Assembly: GCF_019320115.1 (NCBI RefSeq)
Contig: NC_089587.1
Location: forward strand, 104,891,158-104,955,157
From: Miscanthus floridulus
Lineage: Eukaryota > Streptophyta > Magnoliopsida > Poales > Poaceae
Direction: 5' to 3'
DNA: 64,000 nucleotides
A model generated the notes under the pieces. That model had not been told where the DNA came from and did no database searches. It worked only from the letters and a program-made list of their open reading frames with translations. The position numbers and the translations under genes are program-made. Below, piece by piece: positions 1 to 12,099 of the stretch; positions within the stretch are counted from its first letter, which is position 1, and every line of letters begins with the position of its first letter.

Positions 1-619
1 ATTTCTTGCAAAGCATTTGAGTTTGAGAGGAAACTTGACTCAACGATTCCACAGAAGGAAACTTATAATCCTTATCCAACATTTGCTCGTACAAGGGATC
101 TTTTGCCTCTTTCATCAAATGAAAAAGTGTGCGAGTTGCGTACACACAACTCGAATCAGCACTAGTCTGAATAACAGTTGGCAAATCCTCATATTGGCGG
201 CAAAACCAAGCAAAGAATGGATCAAATTCACTAAGCTCCCAGCAAGGATCTTCTGGATTCGCACCAAACTTGTCATAGCAATTCCTGCAAAGCTCCCAAA
301 GACGATTACATTTGTCATGAAAATTTTGATCCTTCTCAGCAGACTTCTTCTCAAGGTAATTTTTCTCTTTCACAATCTTATCATAATCTTTCTTCAAATT
401 ATCAAAATCTACAGTCTTTGTCTCAAGCCTGGCCCCAACAAAGATACACCTTGACTCCATAGCATAAAGAGCTTCAACTATCTCTACTCTTTCCTTTTCT
501 TTAGCAGCAAGCTAAGATTTCAAAGACTTAATCTCTTCAAGCAAACCTTTGTCATGAAGTGCCGCATTTTTCACTCTTTCTTCAATAGATTTACATAAAC
601 TCCTTTGCAAAAGAGCACT

Positions 620-695
620 CTAAAAATACAACGCTATAAAAAATCAAATCGTGAAGCCAAAATTAACATACGAAGTCAGACAAAAATATACATAC
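620..695 (-). other. intron in the antisense gene
   Basis: Donor AAG|GTATG at 695 and acceptor TTTTTAG at 620, 76 bp and T-rich. The flanking exons join in phase 0 and the downstream exon stays open for about 200 codons apart from one TAG. Confidence 0.7.
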
Positions 696-1051
696 CTTGT
701 AAATCATGGTAACACTCGTATCTGCCAACTCAAGGGAAGATTTCCCAGCAAGTTGAGCTTCAGCGTCAGGAACTGCGAAGGCATCATCAATATACTTTGA
801 CAGCTTTAACTCTGACTTCTTTGGCAAAATGCAAAGTCTGTCCAGGCCAATCCCAACAAACTGAAAAGTATCTAGATTCACACCTTGAGCTTGGTAGTAC
901 TCCATGCACCTCTTGTATGTCTCAGGGTCAACTCCACCAGGAATTGTTTCCAAGGCTTCAACAGGAGTAGCAGGCTCCTAAGCCACATCCTTCATCTTCC
1001 CAATATCAATAGCTGTCTCCTTCTGAGAAGAAGGAGCAGGAAAAAATTCCT

Positions 1052-1132
1052 CTACAAAAACAAACGAAGTCTAAAATAAGAACAGGAATATAAAATTCAA
1101 ATCAAACAACGCAAAATAACAAACAAACTTAC
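1052..1132 (-). other. intron in the antisense gene
   Basis: Donor CACTG|GTAAGT at 1,132 and acceptor TTTTTGTAG at 1,052, 81 bp. Exons join in phase 1 into the same frame that reads the METIPGG segment. Confidence 0.75.
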
Positions 1133-1339
1133 CAGTGGAAACACCCTTTTTAAGTTGACATGCAACTTTTTCACCAGTGTTCACATCAATAGTAGACTCA
1201 GTAAGACAAGAAGCCTAGGCATGCTCAGCCTCTTCATCAAATATATCATCATCAGAATCATCAAAATCAAGGGTAACAGTAGTAGTACCCCTACCCTTAT
1301 GAGCCTTAACTTTTGGGGCATCAGTCTCCACAGGCGCAC

Positions 1340-4300
1340 TGAAACGACCCCGATTTCTGCGAAGGGAAATCCACAACGTCGAAGTGTAATAAGACCGTTG
1401 TAGATCATATTACCCAAATTCCAGTCGAATATCACATCCATACAACGATAATATTTGAGTACAAATAGTGCGGAATTACATAAATTATTACATCGCTGCA
1501 TTGGTGGAATCAAAAGTAGCATTCATTCAGAACAGCTTGAAGATAAGATCGCCAAACTTGAGCGTAGGAACAAATCCCTCAACCGTCAAACTCCTCGGAG
1601 CTATACTCCTCAGTAGAACCTATGTGCCAAAATTTATCAGTACGATTTGTACTGGCCACTCCCAACCCTATGAGCATTGCTTCGTGGAAATTGGATGCAA
1701 GTTGGATATAGTCAAAAGGAACCTATGAGGCTGGGGTTTCCTATGTATTTAGCATATCAAGTATATATATAAAAGTATAGTCAAGTTTTAACACCATTCC
1801 CTCACACATTCCACCCCATTCCCTTCCTAGAGCTAGGTTTCAATCCTGGGATTGATATACCACCATCTCCACCCATCACCATAACCATGCCATCGCTCAG
1901 TCGATAGGCCAACTCCCTCTTAGCACTATCTCATGGCCCGTAGCCCCTGGCTACGACCGACACTCTCTCACGGGGGAAGAAGAGAAGGACTCATCTCACT
2001 ATCTAGTTTAAGCAAAACCCAGGAAAGGTCCATAGCCAACAAGTCAGCACATGTATCGATCGATCAACCATACACTCTGTAGAGGTTTTACATAACCACA
2101 AGATCCGCCTTCCTCGCTGAACGTCGTCAACTGGGCTGATTCTGGCCACTTGCTAGCCTAGGATAATGCCACTCTACCATTCAGCCCTGGTACACCCCAG
2201 GTCTAGTCTGGGGTGGCTGAAACTATGAATCATGAGCCGGGTCCACAAGATCTCCATGAAGTCTCAGAAGGGTGTGGGGGAAATCCTCCGTGCCCCGTAC
2301 CTTCTTACACTGTCTGTCATCAACCTAGCAGTAGTGGCAATATCCTACCAAGTAGTCTGGCCATCCCGCACCATATAGGGCGAGTGGTACGTAAGGCTTC
2401 CCGATGAATCTGAGTACTAGTAAGTCCTTAGGGATGACCAAGCCAGAATGTCTTAATCAGGGTTTCCATTTACTGTGCCACCGCATCACCTCCATCCCGG
2501 GCTCCTCCCATCATAGGTTCACACCCAGGACCACCTCATATACCTTTTACCCACCATAGGTATCCATTCTAGGGGTGCCTAGGTAGCACCACACGGCATG
2601 ACTTGCCCCAGGCTCGTCGTATACTCCAACTTGGTCGACACAACCCTCACCCTCCACACACCCAAGTCACACACGCAGCACTCTCCCCATAGTCCAGATA
2701 ACACCACGCATTAATGTTGTATAAGCGTAGTAGAAGTACAAGCAATGAAATATAGCAGTAAGCGTATGTCTAGCCTAATAGTAGGGTATGTAGGGGTAAG
2801 GTTGCGTCAAGGTAGAGGCCATCAAGTAAGCATACTACCATGCAAGTCCTATCATAGTGTGAATATAACAATAAAGTAAAGCAATAGCAGTTCTATATTA
2901 GCCATGCGTAATAGGTGCTACGAGATTGGGTGGAATGTGGCACCTTTAGTGTAGTCGTCTCCATAATCCTCATGGTACTCACGATCCTTGTCCATTCGGT
3001 TCTCCTCTGAGTCTGCAAACGATCGCATTATAGTCGCGTTAGCGACGTCTATAGAATAGCACAAAGAAGCAATGAAAATTCAAAAGAGCCAAATACACTC
3101 AAACATGGGTTCATTGCGTAGAGCTCGATTTTAGATGAATTTTGATCCTAGTTTCATATTTTTCTGAGGTCGTATGAATTAGTTATGAATTTCTAAAGTT
3201 TACATCATTTCTAAAATGGAAAAGGCCGAATTAATCCTGGGTTGACACGTGTCACACTATGACTGGTCCACGTGTCATGCTGACGTCAGCATGACGTCAG
3301 CATCCCGGTTCTGAGCTGACAGGTGGGGTCCAGCTGACATCAGCAACGTCATCAGTTCCGACAGGTGGGTCCTGGGACTCTTGGGTCACTGACATGTGGG
3401 TCCAGTCAAAGTCAACGTCGGTCAACGGGTGAGTCAACGGTCAACGATCAACGGTCAGGGTCACTGACGTGTGGGGCCTAGGCTGCTGACGTCAGCAGCT
3501 GATGTCATCATGACGTCAGCATGACGTCACCCTAACAGTGTTGGTTTCTGACGCGTGGGTCCCGTGTGATGTTAGCATGATGTCAGCATCTGACATGTGG
3601 GTCCAGGGTGTCCGTGCCACTGACATGTGGGGATAGGTCAACGTTGATCGGTCAACGGTCAGCATGGGTCGGGTCTCAAATGGGCTTTGGTGGGCTCAGG
3701 TTGGGCCGGTCTGGGCTGGGCTTGGCCCACCACATGGCATGCTGTGGCGCTGCCATGTCATAGCCTTGGGCCTCCACTAGGCTATGGTCTTCAGCTGTGG
3801 GCATGAGCGTGGCTCACGGTGGACCAAGAGGCGCTGGTCCATGGACCGCAGACAGGACTACGGTGGACCGAGTCCATTCTTCTTCTCTCAGGCGCAGGCC
3901 ATGTGCACTGGGTTCATGCACGGGTGGCCGGCGAGGGAAGTTTTCCCCTGTTTCTCCCACGGCTGTGCTCTTGCCGGCGGTGAGCTCGCTAGTGAGCCTC
4001 CATGGCGGCGCTAGTGCGCAATTGACACGGGTGGAAGCTCCGCCGAGCCTCGGCATACACAGTGGTGGGATCTAGGTGGTGGCTAGGGCTTTCTAGAGCG
4101 TCGGCCACGGTGGTCGCTGGCTTGGCGTGGCGGCGCTCGTCAGTGTGGCATGGTCAGGCAGTGGTGGTGGCCAAGAGCGTGTTTGGCGGGGCACGTGAGT
4201 TTCCCGTGGCTCCAGCGAATAGGGCGGGCGAGTCAAGGAGGCGCCTGGTGCTCCCAGCGGTACTAGCCACGGCGGTCTAGTGCTCTGGCCGGTGGTGGCG

Positions 4301-5731
4301 GTGCTCTGGCCAGTGGTCTAGTGCTTGGCTACGGCGTCCATGGGGCTAGGAGGGGTCTCAATAGCGAGAGGCTTACCATAGGTGTCGTAGACGATAGGAT
4401 GGCGGTGCGGTGGCGGGTCGCGGTCATGTAGCTCTGGAGGTAGTGCGGTGTAGTGTCGCCCGCTCTGGCTTCGGTGATCTCCTAGTCCTCCTCCCTGTAG
4501 CGGCTCTGCCCTCTTTGTTCTTCTCCTCCCCTCGGTCCTCGTGCTGGGTGGTCTGGTGGATGGCCACAAGTGGCGGCGGGGCGATGGAAGGGCGCTAGGG
4601 GCTCCCGGGCTGAGGCTTTTGTAGCAAGAGCTTGGGCCACGGCATGGACGAGCAGCTGGAGATGGCCAGGTGCACGTGGAGGGCTGTGATCGTGTTGAGG
4701 CTAGGGCTACGGGGTCGCAACGTGATCGTGGGTGCGATGGTGAAATCGAATCCACGCTCTGTGGTCGAGAAGGTGGGGAACAGGGAGGGGGCAAGAGCAT
4801 GGCTCGGCCATGGCCATGGCAGGTGCGCGGTAGTGGTCATGCATTGTGCGTGACCCTGTCGGGTAGTCGGTGCCTGTGTGGCACCCATCCAACGGCTTCG
4901 CAGTCGGTTGTGAGGCATGGACGGTGGAGAAGGGCTGAGGTGGCGTTGGATTCCCTCCCACGGCATCTGCGTTCTATTTTTGCCAAAAATAGAGGAGGGG
5001 ATCAAGGAAGGGGATGACGCCGGGGGTCCACTCGTCAGCCAGCGTGGGGAGAAGGCGATGGCGTGGTGGCGTGCGGCTGGCTGCGTGGGCCGTGCGTGGT
5101 TGGGCCAGGCCTACTGGTGGCTGCGTGGGCCAGCGAAGCCGGTGACGGCGAGCTAGGCCGGCTGGTGCTAGAAGGCAGGCTGGGCCGACTGAGCTGGTTT
5201 AGCTTTTTCTTTTTTTCTATTTTGTTTCCCTTCTTCTTTATTTGAATTCCAATTTGATTTGGAATTTGAATTCAAAAATTGGTGTACCTTATTGGAGTTT
5301 TAGATATGAGGCCCACAACATTCTTTTATATATATATTAGGAATTTATTTAGCTATTTTGTATAACAAAAATAGGTGTAGTTTTGGTTATACAAAAATAG
5401 AAATAGTTCTCTTTAAGCATTTATTCTTTTGATTTGATTAATAATTACTTTATGGTTTATTACTTTAATGGAGTTGTTAAGCATAACATAAAGCAAATGG
5501 AAATCCAAATCACAATTTGAATTAACAATGTATGCAATACTTTATTTGTTAGAATTTAAATAGACACAATTAACTAATGACATGCCATGCTTATGTGTTG
5601 ACTTGGGTTGCGGTTAGACCTAATGCATCTCTTAGGTTGGGTTTCTATACATGACACTCATCAACACATGGGAGTTTTAAGAAAATTTTTGTAGTTGGTA
5701 TTTTTGGTGTATGGATTTTTGGGTTGTTACA
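1340..5731 (-). repeat. 3' LTR of the Tekay-like element
   Basis: 4,392 bp, matching 12,100-16,502 end to end. In element direction it opens with about 570 bp of A/T-rich U3, then about 1.8 kb of GC-rich DNA containing only chance ORFs, then a palindrome-rich block (about 3,700-3,240), then R/U5. An A/T-rich TATATATA run at 1,762-1,774 could be the TATA box but reads equally well on either strand. Confidence 0.92.
3240..3670. promoter_or_regulatory. array of TGACGTCA palindromes, CACGTGTC and GTCAA motifs, 3' LTR
   Basis: Five exact TGACGTCA and at least three one-base variants (TGATGTCA, TGACATCA) in about 300 bp, mixed with CACGTGTC boxes and a run of GTCAACGG/GTCAACGT units (TTGAC on the other strand). 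TGACGTCA is a known plant bZIP/TGA-factor site and TTGAC the core of WRKY W-boxes. Binding here is inference. Confidence 0.6.
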
Positions 5732-5745
5732 GTCGTACCCCCATA
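5732..5745 (-). other. polypurine tract region of the Tekay-like element
   Basis: Minus-strand TTATGGGGGTACGAC lies directly upstream of the 3' LTR. The G5 run is the core; it is interrupted by pyrimidines, so it is a weak tract. Confidence 0.5.
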
Positions 5746-5753
5746 ACAGAATC

Positions 5754-8700
5754 TCATCCCCGAGATTAAAGCGTAACATACTCTTCGAAGAGGTAAGGAT
5801 ATCGTAGCCGGAGGTCAGACTCTTTCTCCCATGTTGCCTCTCTCTTGTGTGATTGCTCCATTGGATCTTGCACATAGGAATAGTCTTGCTTCGGGTCTCT
5901 TTGGTATCTCTGCCCAGAATTCTGATAGGATGTTCTTTACACTCGAGTGTATCTTGAATGTCAAGTGTATCAGTTGGAACTACTTCATCGGGCACTCTCA
6001 AACACTTGCGTAGCTGTGAGACATGGAATACGGGATGTACACCCATCAATTCCTCGGGTAGCTCAAGTTTGTAGGCGAGCTTTCCAATTCTCTTGCAAAT
6101 CTTGTATGGGCCAACAAATCTAGGGGCAAGCTTTCCTTTCACATGGAATCTGACAGTCCCATGTAGCGGGGATACTTTGAGATAGATGAAGTCTCCCACA
6201 TTGAACTCAAGTTCTCTTCTCCTTTTGTCAGCATAACTCTTGTATCGACTTTGGGCAATTCTCAAATTCTCCTTCACTTGAGCAACTACTTCTTCTGCAT
6301 CTTAAATCTTAGCGGAGTCAAAGAACAACCTTTCTCCCTATTGGGACCACATCAAAGGTGCCTTACAAGGTCTGCCATATAGAGCTTCAAATGGCAACAT
6401 TTTGATACTGGCTTGGTAGCTGTTGTTGTAAGAGAACTCTGCATAGGGTAGGCATTTCTCCCAATCAGAGCCATAATTCAGTACACTAGCGCGAAGCATG
6501 TCTTCTAAGATCTGATTTACTCATTCTGTCTGTCCATCTGTCTATGGATGGTAAGTAGTACGGAAATCAAGTTTGGTTCCAATGGACTTGTGCAGGGCTT
6601 CCTAGAATCGGGACACAAACTAAGGATCACGATCAGATACAATACTAGAGGGAGCTCCATGCAGTCTGAGAATATGCTCAACATATAGATCTACTAATTT
6701 TTCGGCATCAGTCTTGGTCTTAACTGGTACAAAGTGAGCAATCTTGGTCAAACGATCAACAATCACCCAGATGGAATCATTGCCTTTCTATGAATAGGGC
6801 AATCCAACTATGAAATCCATGGATATACTCTCCCATTTCCACTCGGGAACATCAAGAGGTTTTAGCAATCCTGCAGGCCTTTGATGTTCAGCCTTGACTC
6901 TGTTGCAGGTGTCATAACGTGCCACATGTCCTGCAATGTCCGTCTTCATGCCTTTCCACCAAAAGTGTTTCTTCACGTCTTGATACATCTTTGAACCTCC
7001 AGGGTGAATACAGTACTTGGAATCATGAGCTTCTGACAGAATTTCCTCTCGTAGTACTAGGTCAGATGGAACACAGATTCTATTCTTGAACCAGATGGTT
7101 CCTTGTTCATCTTCTTGGTGGTTGGTCTTATAGCCTAGTTTCATCAGACCACGGAGATATTCGATCTCTTCACAACTTTTCTAAGCTTGACGGATATGAT
7201 CTGTGAGATCATACTGTATGCGAAGCTCATTCAACAAGCCATGCGGTAGTATCTCAAGCTAGAAATCTTCAATCTCTTCCTTGAGCTCAGGTGGTACGGA
7301 TTCAGTGATCAAGGTGTGACAGTAACTCTTGCGACTGAGAGCATCTGTGACTACATTAGCTTTTCCTGGATGATAGTGAATTTCCAGGTCATAATCCTTG
7401 ATCAATTCTAGCCATCGGTGTTGCCTCATCTTTAGATCTTCTTGAGTGAAAAAGTACTTCAAGCTCTTGTGATCCATATAGATATCACACTTGTTGCCTA
7501 TCAAGTAGTGTCTCCAGATCTTTAAGGCATGCACAACTGCTGCTAATTCAAGATCATGAGTTGGGTAACAGTTCTCGTGTTCTTTCAACTGTTAAGAAGC
7601 ATAAGCTATCACTCTTCCATCTTGCATCAGTACACAACCAAGTCCTTGATGGGATGCATCACAATAGACCACGAAATCTTTGCTGATATCAGGCAATGCT
7701 AGCATAGGAGTTGTGGTAAGCTTCTGTTTCAATTCCTAGAAGCTTTGCTCGCACTTGGGCGTCCATTCAAACTCCTTAGTCTTCTTTTGAAGGTTGGTTA
7801 TTGGACGGGCTATCTTGGAGAAGTTCTCAATGAATTGGCGATAATATCTAGCCAATCCCAAGAAACTTCTGACTTCTGTCACATTACGTGGTTGATCCCA
7901 CTCTTTCACAGCTTCAATCTTGGCTGGGTCAACTGTGACACCTTCAGCTGATAGTACATGGCCTAAGAAGGCAACTTCCTGTAGCCAAAATTTGCATTTA
8001 CTGAACTTTGCATAGAGCTGATGTTGGGCTAGTTTCTCAAGCACCGTTCTCAGATGATGTTCGTGTTCTTTAGCGGTGGATGAATAGACAAGGATGTCAT
8101 CAATGAATACTACCACGAACTTATCCAGTTCATCCATGAAAACCTTATTCATCATGTTCATGAAGTATGCAGGAGCATTCGTGAGTCCAAAGGACACCAC
8201 GGTGAACTCAAACTGCCCATACCTAGTCACGAAAGCTATCTTCGGGATGTCACTCTCTCGAATCTTCATCTGATGATAACCGAATCCGAGGTCAATCTTG
8301 GAGAAATACTTGGCACCTCAAAGCTGATCAAGCAGATCATCAATCCTTGGCAGGGGGTACTTGTTCTTGATGGTGACTACGTTCAAGTTCCAGTAATCAA
8401 TGCACATTCTCATTGAGCCATCCTTCTTCACAAATAGAACAGGGGATAACCAGGGTGAAGCACTGGGTCTGATATATCCCTTCGAGATGAGCTCATCAAG
8501 CTATTTCTTAAGCTCGACCAGTTCATCAACTGACATGCGATAGGGTCTCTTGGCAATGGGTCCTGTTCCTGGCAAAAGATCAATGATGAACTCTACATCA
8601 CGGTCTGGTGGCATACCCGGTAATTCTTCAGGGAATACATTGGGATAGTCTCTGACCACTGGCACATCATGAACTGTCTTCTCCTCTTTCTGCAATTCTA

Positions 8701-9190
8701 AACTAGATTTAAGGGCACATAGGATAGAGGTGGACCTTTCGGACTGGGGTTCACATCTAATGACTTGGCCTGATGGGTGGGTCACTTGGACATATCTAGG
8801 TGAACATGATATGATACCTCGGTGAATGGTTAACCAATCCATACCTAAGATGACATCTAGGTTTGTGGAAGGTAATAGGGTTAGGTTGGCTTTAAAGATA
8901 AGACCCTCAATGGTAAGACTCACTCCCTTATAGATGTGGGTGCACTTTAGGTCTCCTAAAGGTGAGCTGGTGATGATAGGCTTTTCACGTGGGGTTACAG
9001 GCAGGTCATGTTCTCATGCAAACTTGGATGATATGTAAGAACAAGTTGTTCTAGAGTCAAATAGAACTGATGTAGTATTGCCATTAACTAAAAACATACC
9101 GTACACAACGTCAGGGGCAGCCTGTGCTTCCTCGATGTCCAGATGGTTGAGATGTCCACGAGTAGCAGATTCCTTGAACTAAGACTTCTG
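5754..9190 (-). pseudogene. pol (protease-RT-RNase H-integrase, chromodomain remnant)
   Basis: Domains in minus order. Protease at about 9,060-8,800: the active-site triplet reads D-S-R (9,050-9,058), then VILGMDWL. RT at about 8,650-7,740: SFGLTNAPA and catalytic FIDDIL near 8,100. RNase H at 7,588-7,330: [10 protein letters not shown] and a YMDH segment. Integrase from about 7,100: the HHCC finger has Tyr at its third ligand (VARYDTC), and the catalytic-core region 6,800-6,300 is full of stops. Integrase C-terminus at 6,277-5,880: GPYKICKRIGKLAYKLELP and VHPVFHVSQLRKC. A chromodomain-like tail (IPMCKIQWSNH) follows; a frameshift near 5,850 makes this frame run on into the LTR. More than ten stops or shifts in all; the product is dead. 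Confidence 0.85.
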
Positions 9191-9201
9191 AGTAGCTGAG
9201 T

Positions 9202-10391
9202 TCTATGGGCACTCAGTGGCTTTGTGACCTAGTTGGCCACACGCAAAGTAGGTGAAAGGCGTCCTACCTGTAGGGGTTTGCGCAGGTGCCTTCTAGTTTC
9301 CAATGCTTGGTGCAGGGCGGTTCTGAGCTGGGCGTTCATTCGCTGAGCGGGGATAGTTGAAACGGTCCTGACTATTGCGGTCCTGAGCATAACGGTCCTA
9401 GGTGTAACGATCCTGAGCAGGGTGGGAGTATTTGGTAGTGTAGCCTCCACTTCCCCTACTCGATCCAGGGTTGTCGTCCCTATTGTGGCGAGAGCGTTCC
9501 CTAGATGGTGCATCTCTGCGGAACCTCTTGCGATCATGGCCACAAAAGGACTCCTCAGTCTTACGCTTTCTCTCCCTGTACTCCTCTTTAGCTTCAGCAT
9601 GATCTTTCTCGATCTAGATGCAGCGATCCACCAGAGCACGCAACGTGTTACTCTCAATACCGCCAAACTTTAGCTTAATGTGTGGGTTAAGTCCCTTACG
9701 GTAGTAGTACAGCTTCTCCTTCTTAGAGTTCACAACATAGGAAGGTGCATAGCGAAGAAGATTGGTGAAACGAGTAGTGTACTCAGTTACCCTATCCTTT
9801 CCCATCTTGATGTTGCGGAACTCCTCAGCTTTGGCCTCCATGACACCCTTGGGAATGTGATACTTAGGGAATGCTTCGGCGAACTCATCCCACGAGATGT
9901 TGGTAGGGTCCTCATGGGAATCACTAAAACTATCCCACCAAGCACGTGCTGCACCTATGAGCTGGTGTGCGGGTGCTCCAACACACTCATCGTCGGTGAA
10001 AGTAGTGAGGTCAAGCTTCTTCTCCATCTCCTTACAAGCGGGTCAGGGTCGGTGCCATCATAGGTAGGTGGCCTTAGCTTCAGGAATCCTTCCGGCTTCC
10101 TTTGGAAGTCATTCTGCTGACCTCCCTGGCGACGGTTTGCTCCTTCAACAAGAGCTGCAAGAAGCTGGGTCTGTTGTGCCATCACCTCTGCCAGGTTCGG
10201 TGGTGGTGGTGGTGGAATGTTCTCCTCAAGTAGTGGGGTATTCTCCAGGTTGAAGGGTATCCCTCCACGTCCACGGCCACAGCCATGGCCACGGTTGTTG
10301 CCACCATGCCCCCCCCCCCATTTGGTTCAACTAGTTCACGGGTGGGTGCATGTCCACAGTTCATTAGGCGATTAGATCGGTGGTTCGGCAT
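9202..10391 (-). pseudogene. gag (capsid/nucleocapsid) of the Tekay-like element
   Basis: Gag packages element RNA. The N-terminal part has a short His run near 10,210, then MMAQQTQLLAALVEG at 10,185, then the retrotransposon gag domain in a shifted frame from about 10,027 (AWWDSF, WDEFAEAF, VTEYTTRFTNLLRYAP). Frames change again near 9,620, and the C-terminal arginine/proline-rich part runs on to a CCHC-type knuckle at about 9,250-9,205. There the visible residues are YFACGQLGHKATECP: the first zinc-binding position is Tyr. At least two frameshifts and several stops. Length (about 400 codons) fits family norms. Confidence 0.75.
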
Positions 10392-10699
10392 CTGCAACAC
10401 GGATCATAGAGAATTTAGTGCTTGTGCCATAAGTGCTTATAATTCAATATGATTACATGATTTTGATGATTTAAAAAAACATTTATACTATCCAACACTC
10501 ATTACAAAGAAGCAATAAGATTCATAAGATGTAATAAGATCCAAAACATTCATTACATGGGTTTTATTACATAGCATCATCTCCAGTAGCTACACTTGAA
10601 GACGTGCGAGAATAGTACTACGCATAATGTATAATACATCTCATAAGGGGTACATCATGGGGTACAACTTACGGAAGCTATTGACATGACTCATGACCA

Positions 10700-11941
10700 T
10701 GCAGGGTCATTCTACTCTAACTCGTACACCACAGCTGGGATACGACTGTTCTCGATCTCGATCTCCTCGTCAGACTTGTGAAGTCGGGACACGTACTTCA
10801 AGGCCTTAGCGAGCTCCTTAGTAGGCTTGGCTCTAGGTAGGGTAGGGCAGGCGTCTAGGTTAAGGCAAGTTGGGGCTAACTCAAACTCCTCTATCCTAGG
10901 CTTCGTCTTGCTGCAAATCTCCTTGGGTAGCTGATCCCACATACCCTTCATCTCCCTGAGGCGCTTCCTGTTAGACTTCTGCTAAGCCTACCATGTCCTC
11001 TCACACTTGTCCTGTAGGTACTCGGTCTGCCTGAGTGCCTCGATCAGGTGACCCTGGTTGCGAATGGCCTTCTTCTTGAACTCCTCTAGCTCTTGAGTCA
11101 TGGTCTTGTTCCGAGATTGGATCTTCAACATATCAATCCCCTTAGATCTCTCTCTGTCTCCTCTGCGGTTGAACTCAGCCTTCTTGTCGTCCAACTCTCT
11201 CTGCAACTCTAAGACCTTGCTGTCGAGGTAGCAGTTCCTGTTGCCTAGGTCAGCTGCTTTGTCCTATAAGTCTATAACCTTGGTTCTATGGACTTCTTCA
11301 CGATGGTTGAGCTCGTCCTATAGCTTGGCAACTATCTCCAGTAGACTAGCTCGCTCCTGTGCTCCCTACGAGTCTCGTTCCTAGTACTCCCACCGGAGGG
11401 CCTGGTCCTGACGTCTCCTCTGCTCTAGCTAGGTCACATACCTATCCTGCTCTAGTAGGTGGATAGCTGAGACATGAAGGCATCTGTCCTCCTTGGCAAG
11501 GATAACTCTGCCGGCTGCGAAACTCTACTCACTAGGGGTAAGGCTGAGGTCGAGGGCCTAGGGAAGTAGACGGAACTCTATAGTCTTCAGGTGCTCGTAG
11601 TGGTCCCTCATCACTCTGCAAAGTGCCTTGTGTGAGATAGCTTGCAGTCCCTCCTCGACTGTGTCCTCTATAATCAACTCGGTGAAAGCTGGGACAGAAG
11701 GTAAGATAGTGCTAGCTGGGAACTCGACTGAGGCGACAACCGGTCCTTCGATTCCTCCTTCCTGAGCTGGCTTCCCGGTGCAGGTGACCTTGACAAGCTC
11801 ATCGGGGACTCCTAATGTGACAAGAACTCTGTAGAGGGTCTGTGCAAAACCCCCCAGCTCATGTAGGTCGAAGGTAAGCTTAGCGTGGTCCAGGGGTAGC
11901 GGTCCTAGAGGCGGCCAGTCAATGTTCGTTGCCATCTGCAT
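10700..11941 (-). pseudogene. ORF0 between 5' LTR and gag
   Basis: Minus-strand ORF starting MQMATNIDWPPLGPLPLDHAK at 11,941, about 145 bp after the primer site. Further open pieces lie at 11,206-10,988 and 10,951-10,712. The middle piece is rich in Lys/Glu/Leu with heptad spacing (a probable coiled coil); the last ends IPAVVYELE. No homology to gag or pol is apparent. An extra ORF of unknown role upstream of gag is known for the rice RIRE3/RIRE8 group. Several stops separate the pieces, so this copy is broken. The gap down to gag (10,699-10,400) holds no recognisable gene. Confidence 0.65.
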
Positions 11942-12084
11942 GTTTAAGGAACAGGTGTTAGCAGGTCAATGTTAGATAGGCCTTGCATAAAAGTAAATGT
12001 AGGGTCAGTATATAACCAAAAGAAGGGCTGTCCACGTCCTATTCTATCGTCCATTTCTAAGGGTTTCGTCCTATGGTCAAGTAT

Positions 12085-12097
12085 GGCTCTGATACCA
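12085..12097 (-). other. primer binding site, tRNA-iMet type
   Basis: Minus-strand TGGTATCAGAGCC, two bases inside the 5' LTR edge; this is the standard plant initiator-tRNA complement used by most LTR retrotransposons. Confidence 0.9.
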
Positions 12098-12099
12098 AC

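Larger units (their letters stand above)
1..1339 (-). pseudogene. antisense retroelement gene, C-terminal half with two introns
   Basis: Continuation of the gene starting at 18,189, read downward from 1,339. Three exon segments are joined by two GT-AG introns (1,052-1,132 and 620-695). Splicing keeps the frame at both: phase 1 at the first, phase 0 at the second. Exon content is an acidic Asp/Ser/Glu stretch, then the METIPGGVDPETYKRCMEYY region, then a Lys/Glu-rich probable coiled coil, then a Trp/Phe-rich segment (WELSEFDPFFAWFCRQYED) that is still open at base 1. Only three in-frame stops were found, all TAG, near 1,218, 980 and 510. Such good preservation of a spliced antisense frame argues it was a real gene until recently. 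The C-terminus is outside the window. Function unknown. Confidence 0.68.

Noticed and set aside
3780..5250. Many overlapping ORFs on both strands (60-160 codons), repeated at 14,370-16,020
   Set aside because: They lie within the GC-rich part of the Tekay LTRs, overlap in all frames, differ between the two LTR copies and show no family motifs; high GC makes stops rare.
5645..5760. Apparent C-terminal extension of the Tekay integrase (ILLWGYDCNNPKIHTPK)
   Set aside because: This is read-through into the 3' LTR caused by an upstream frameshift, not real protein.
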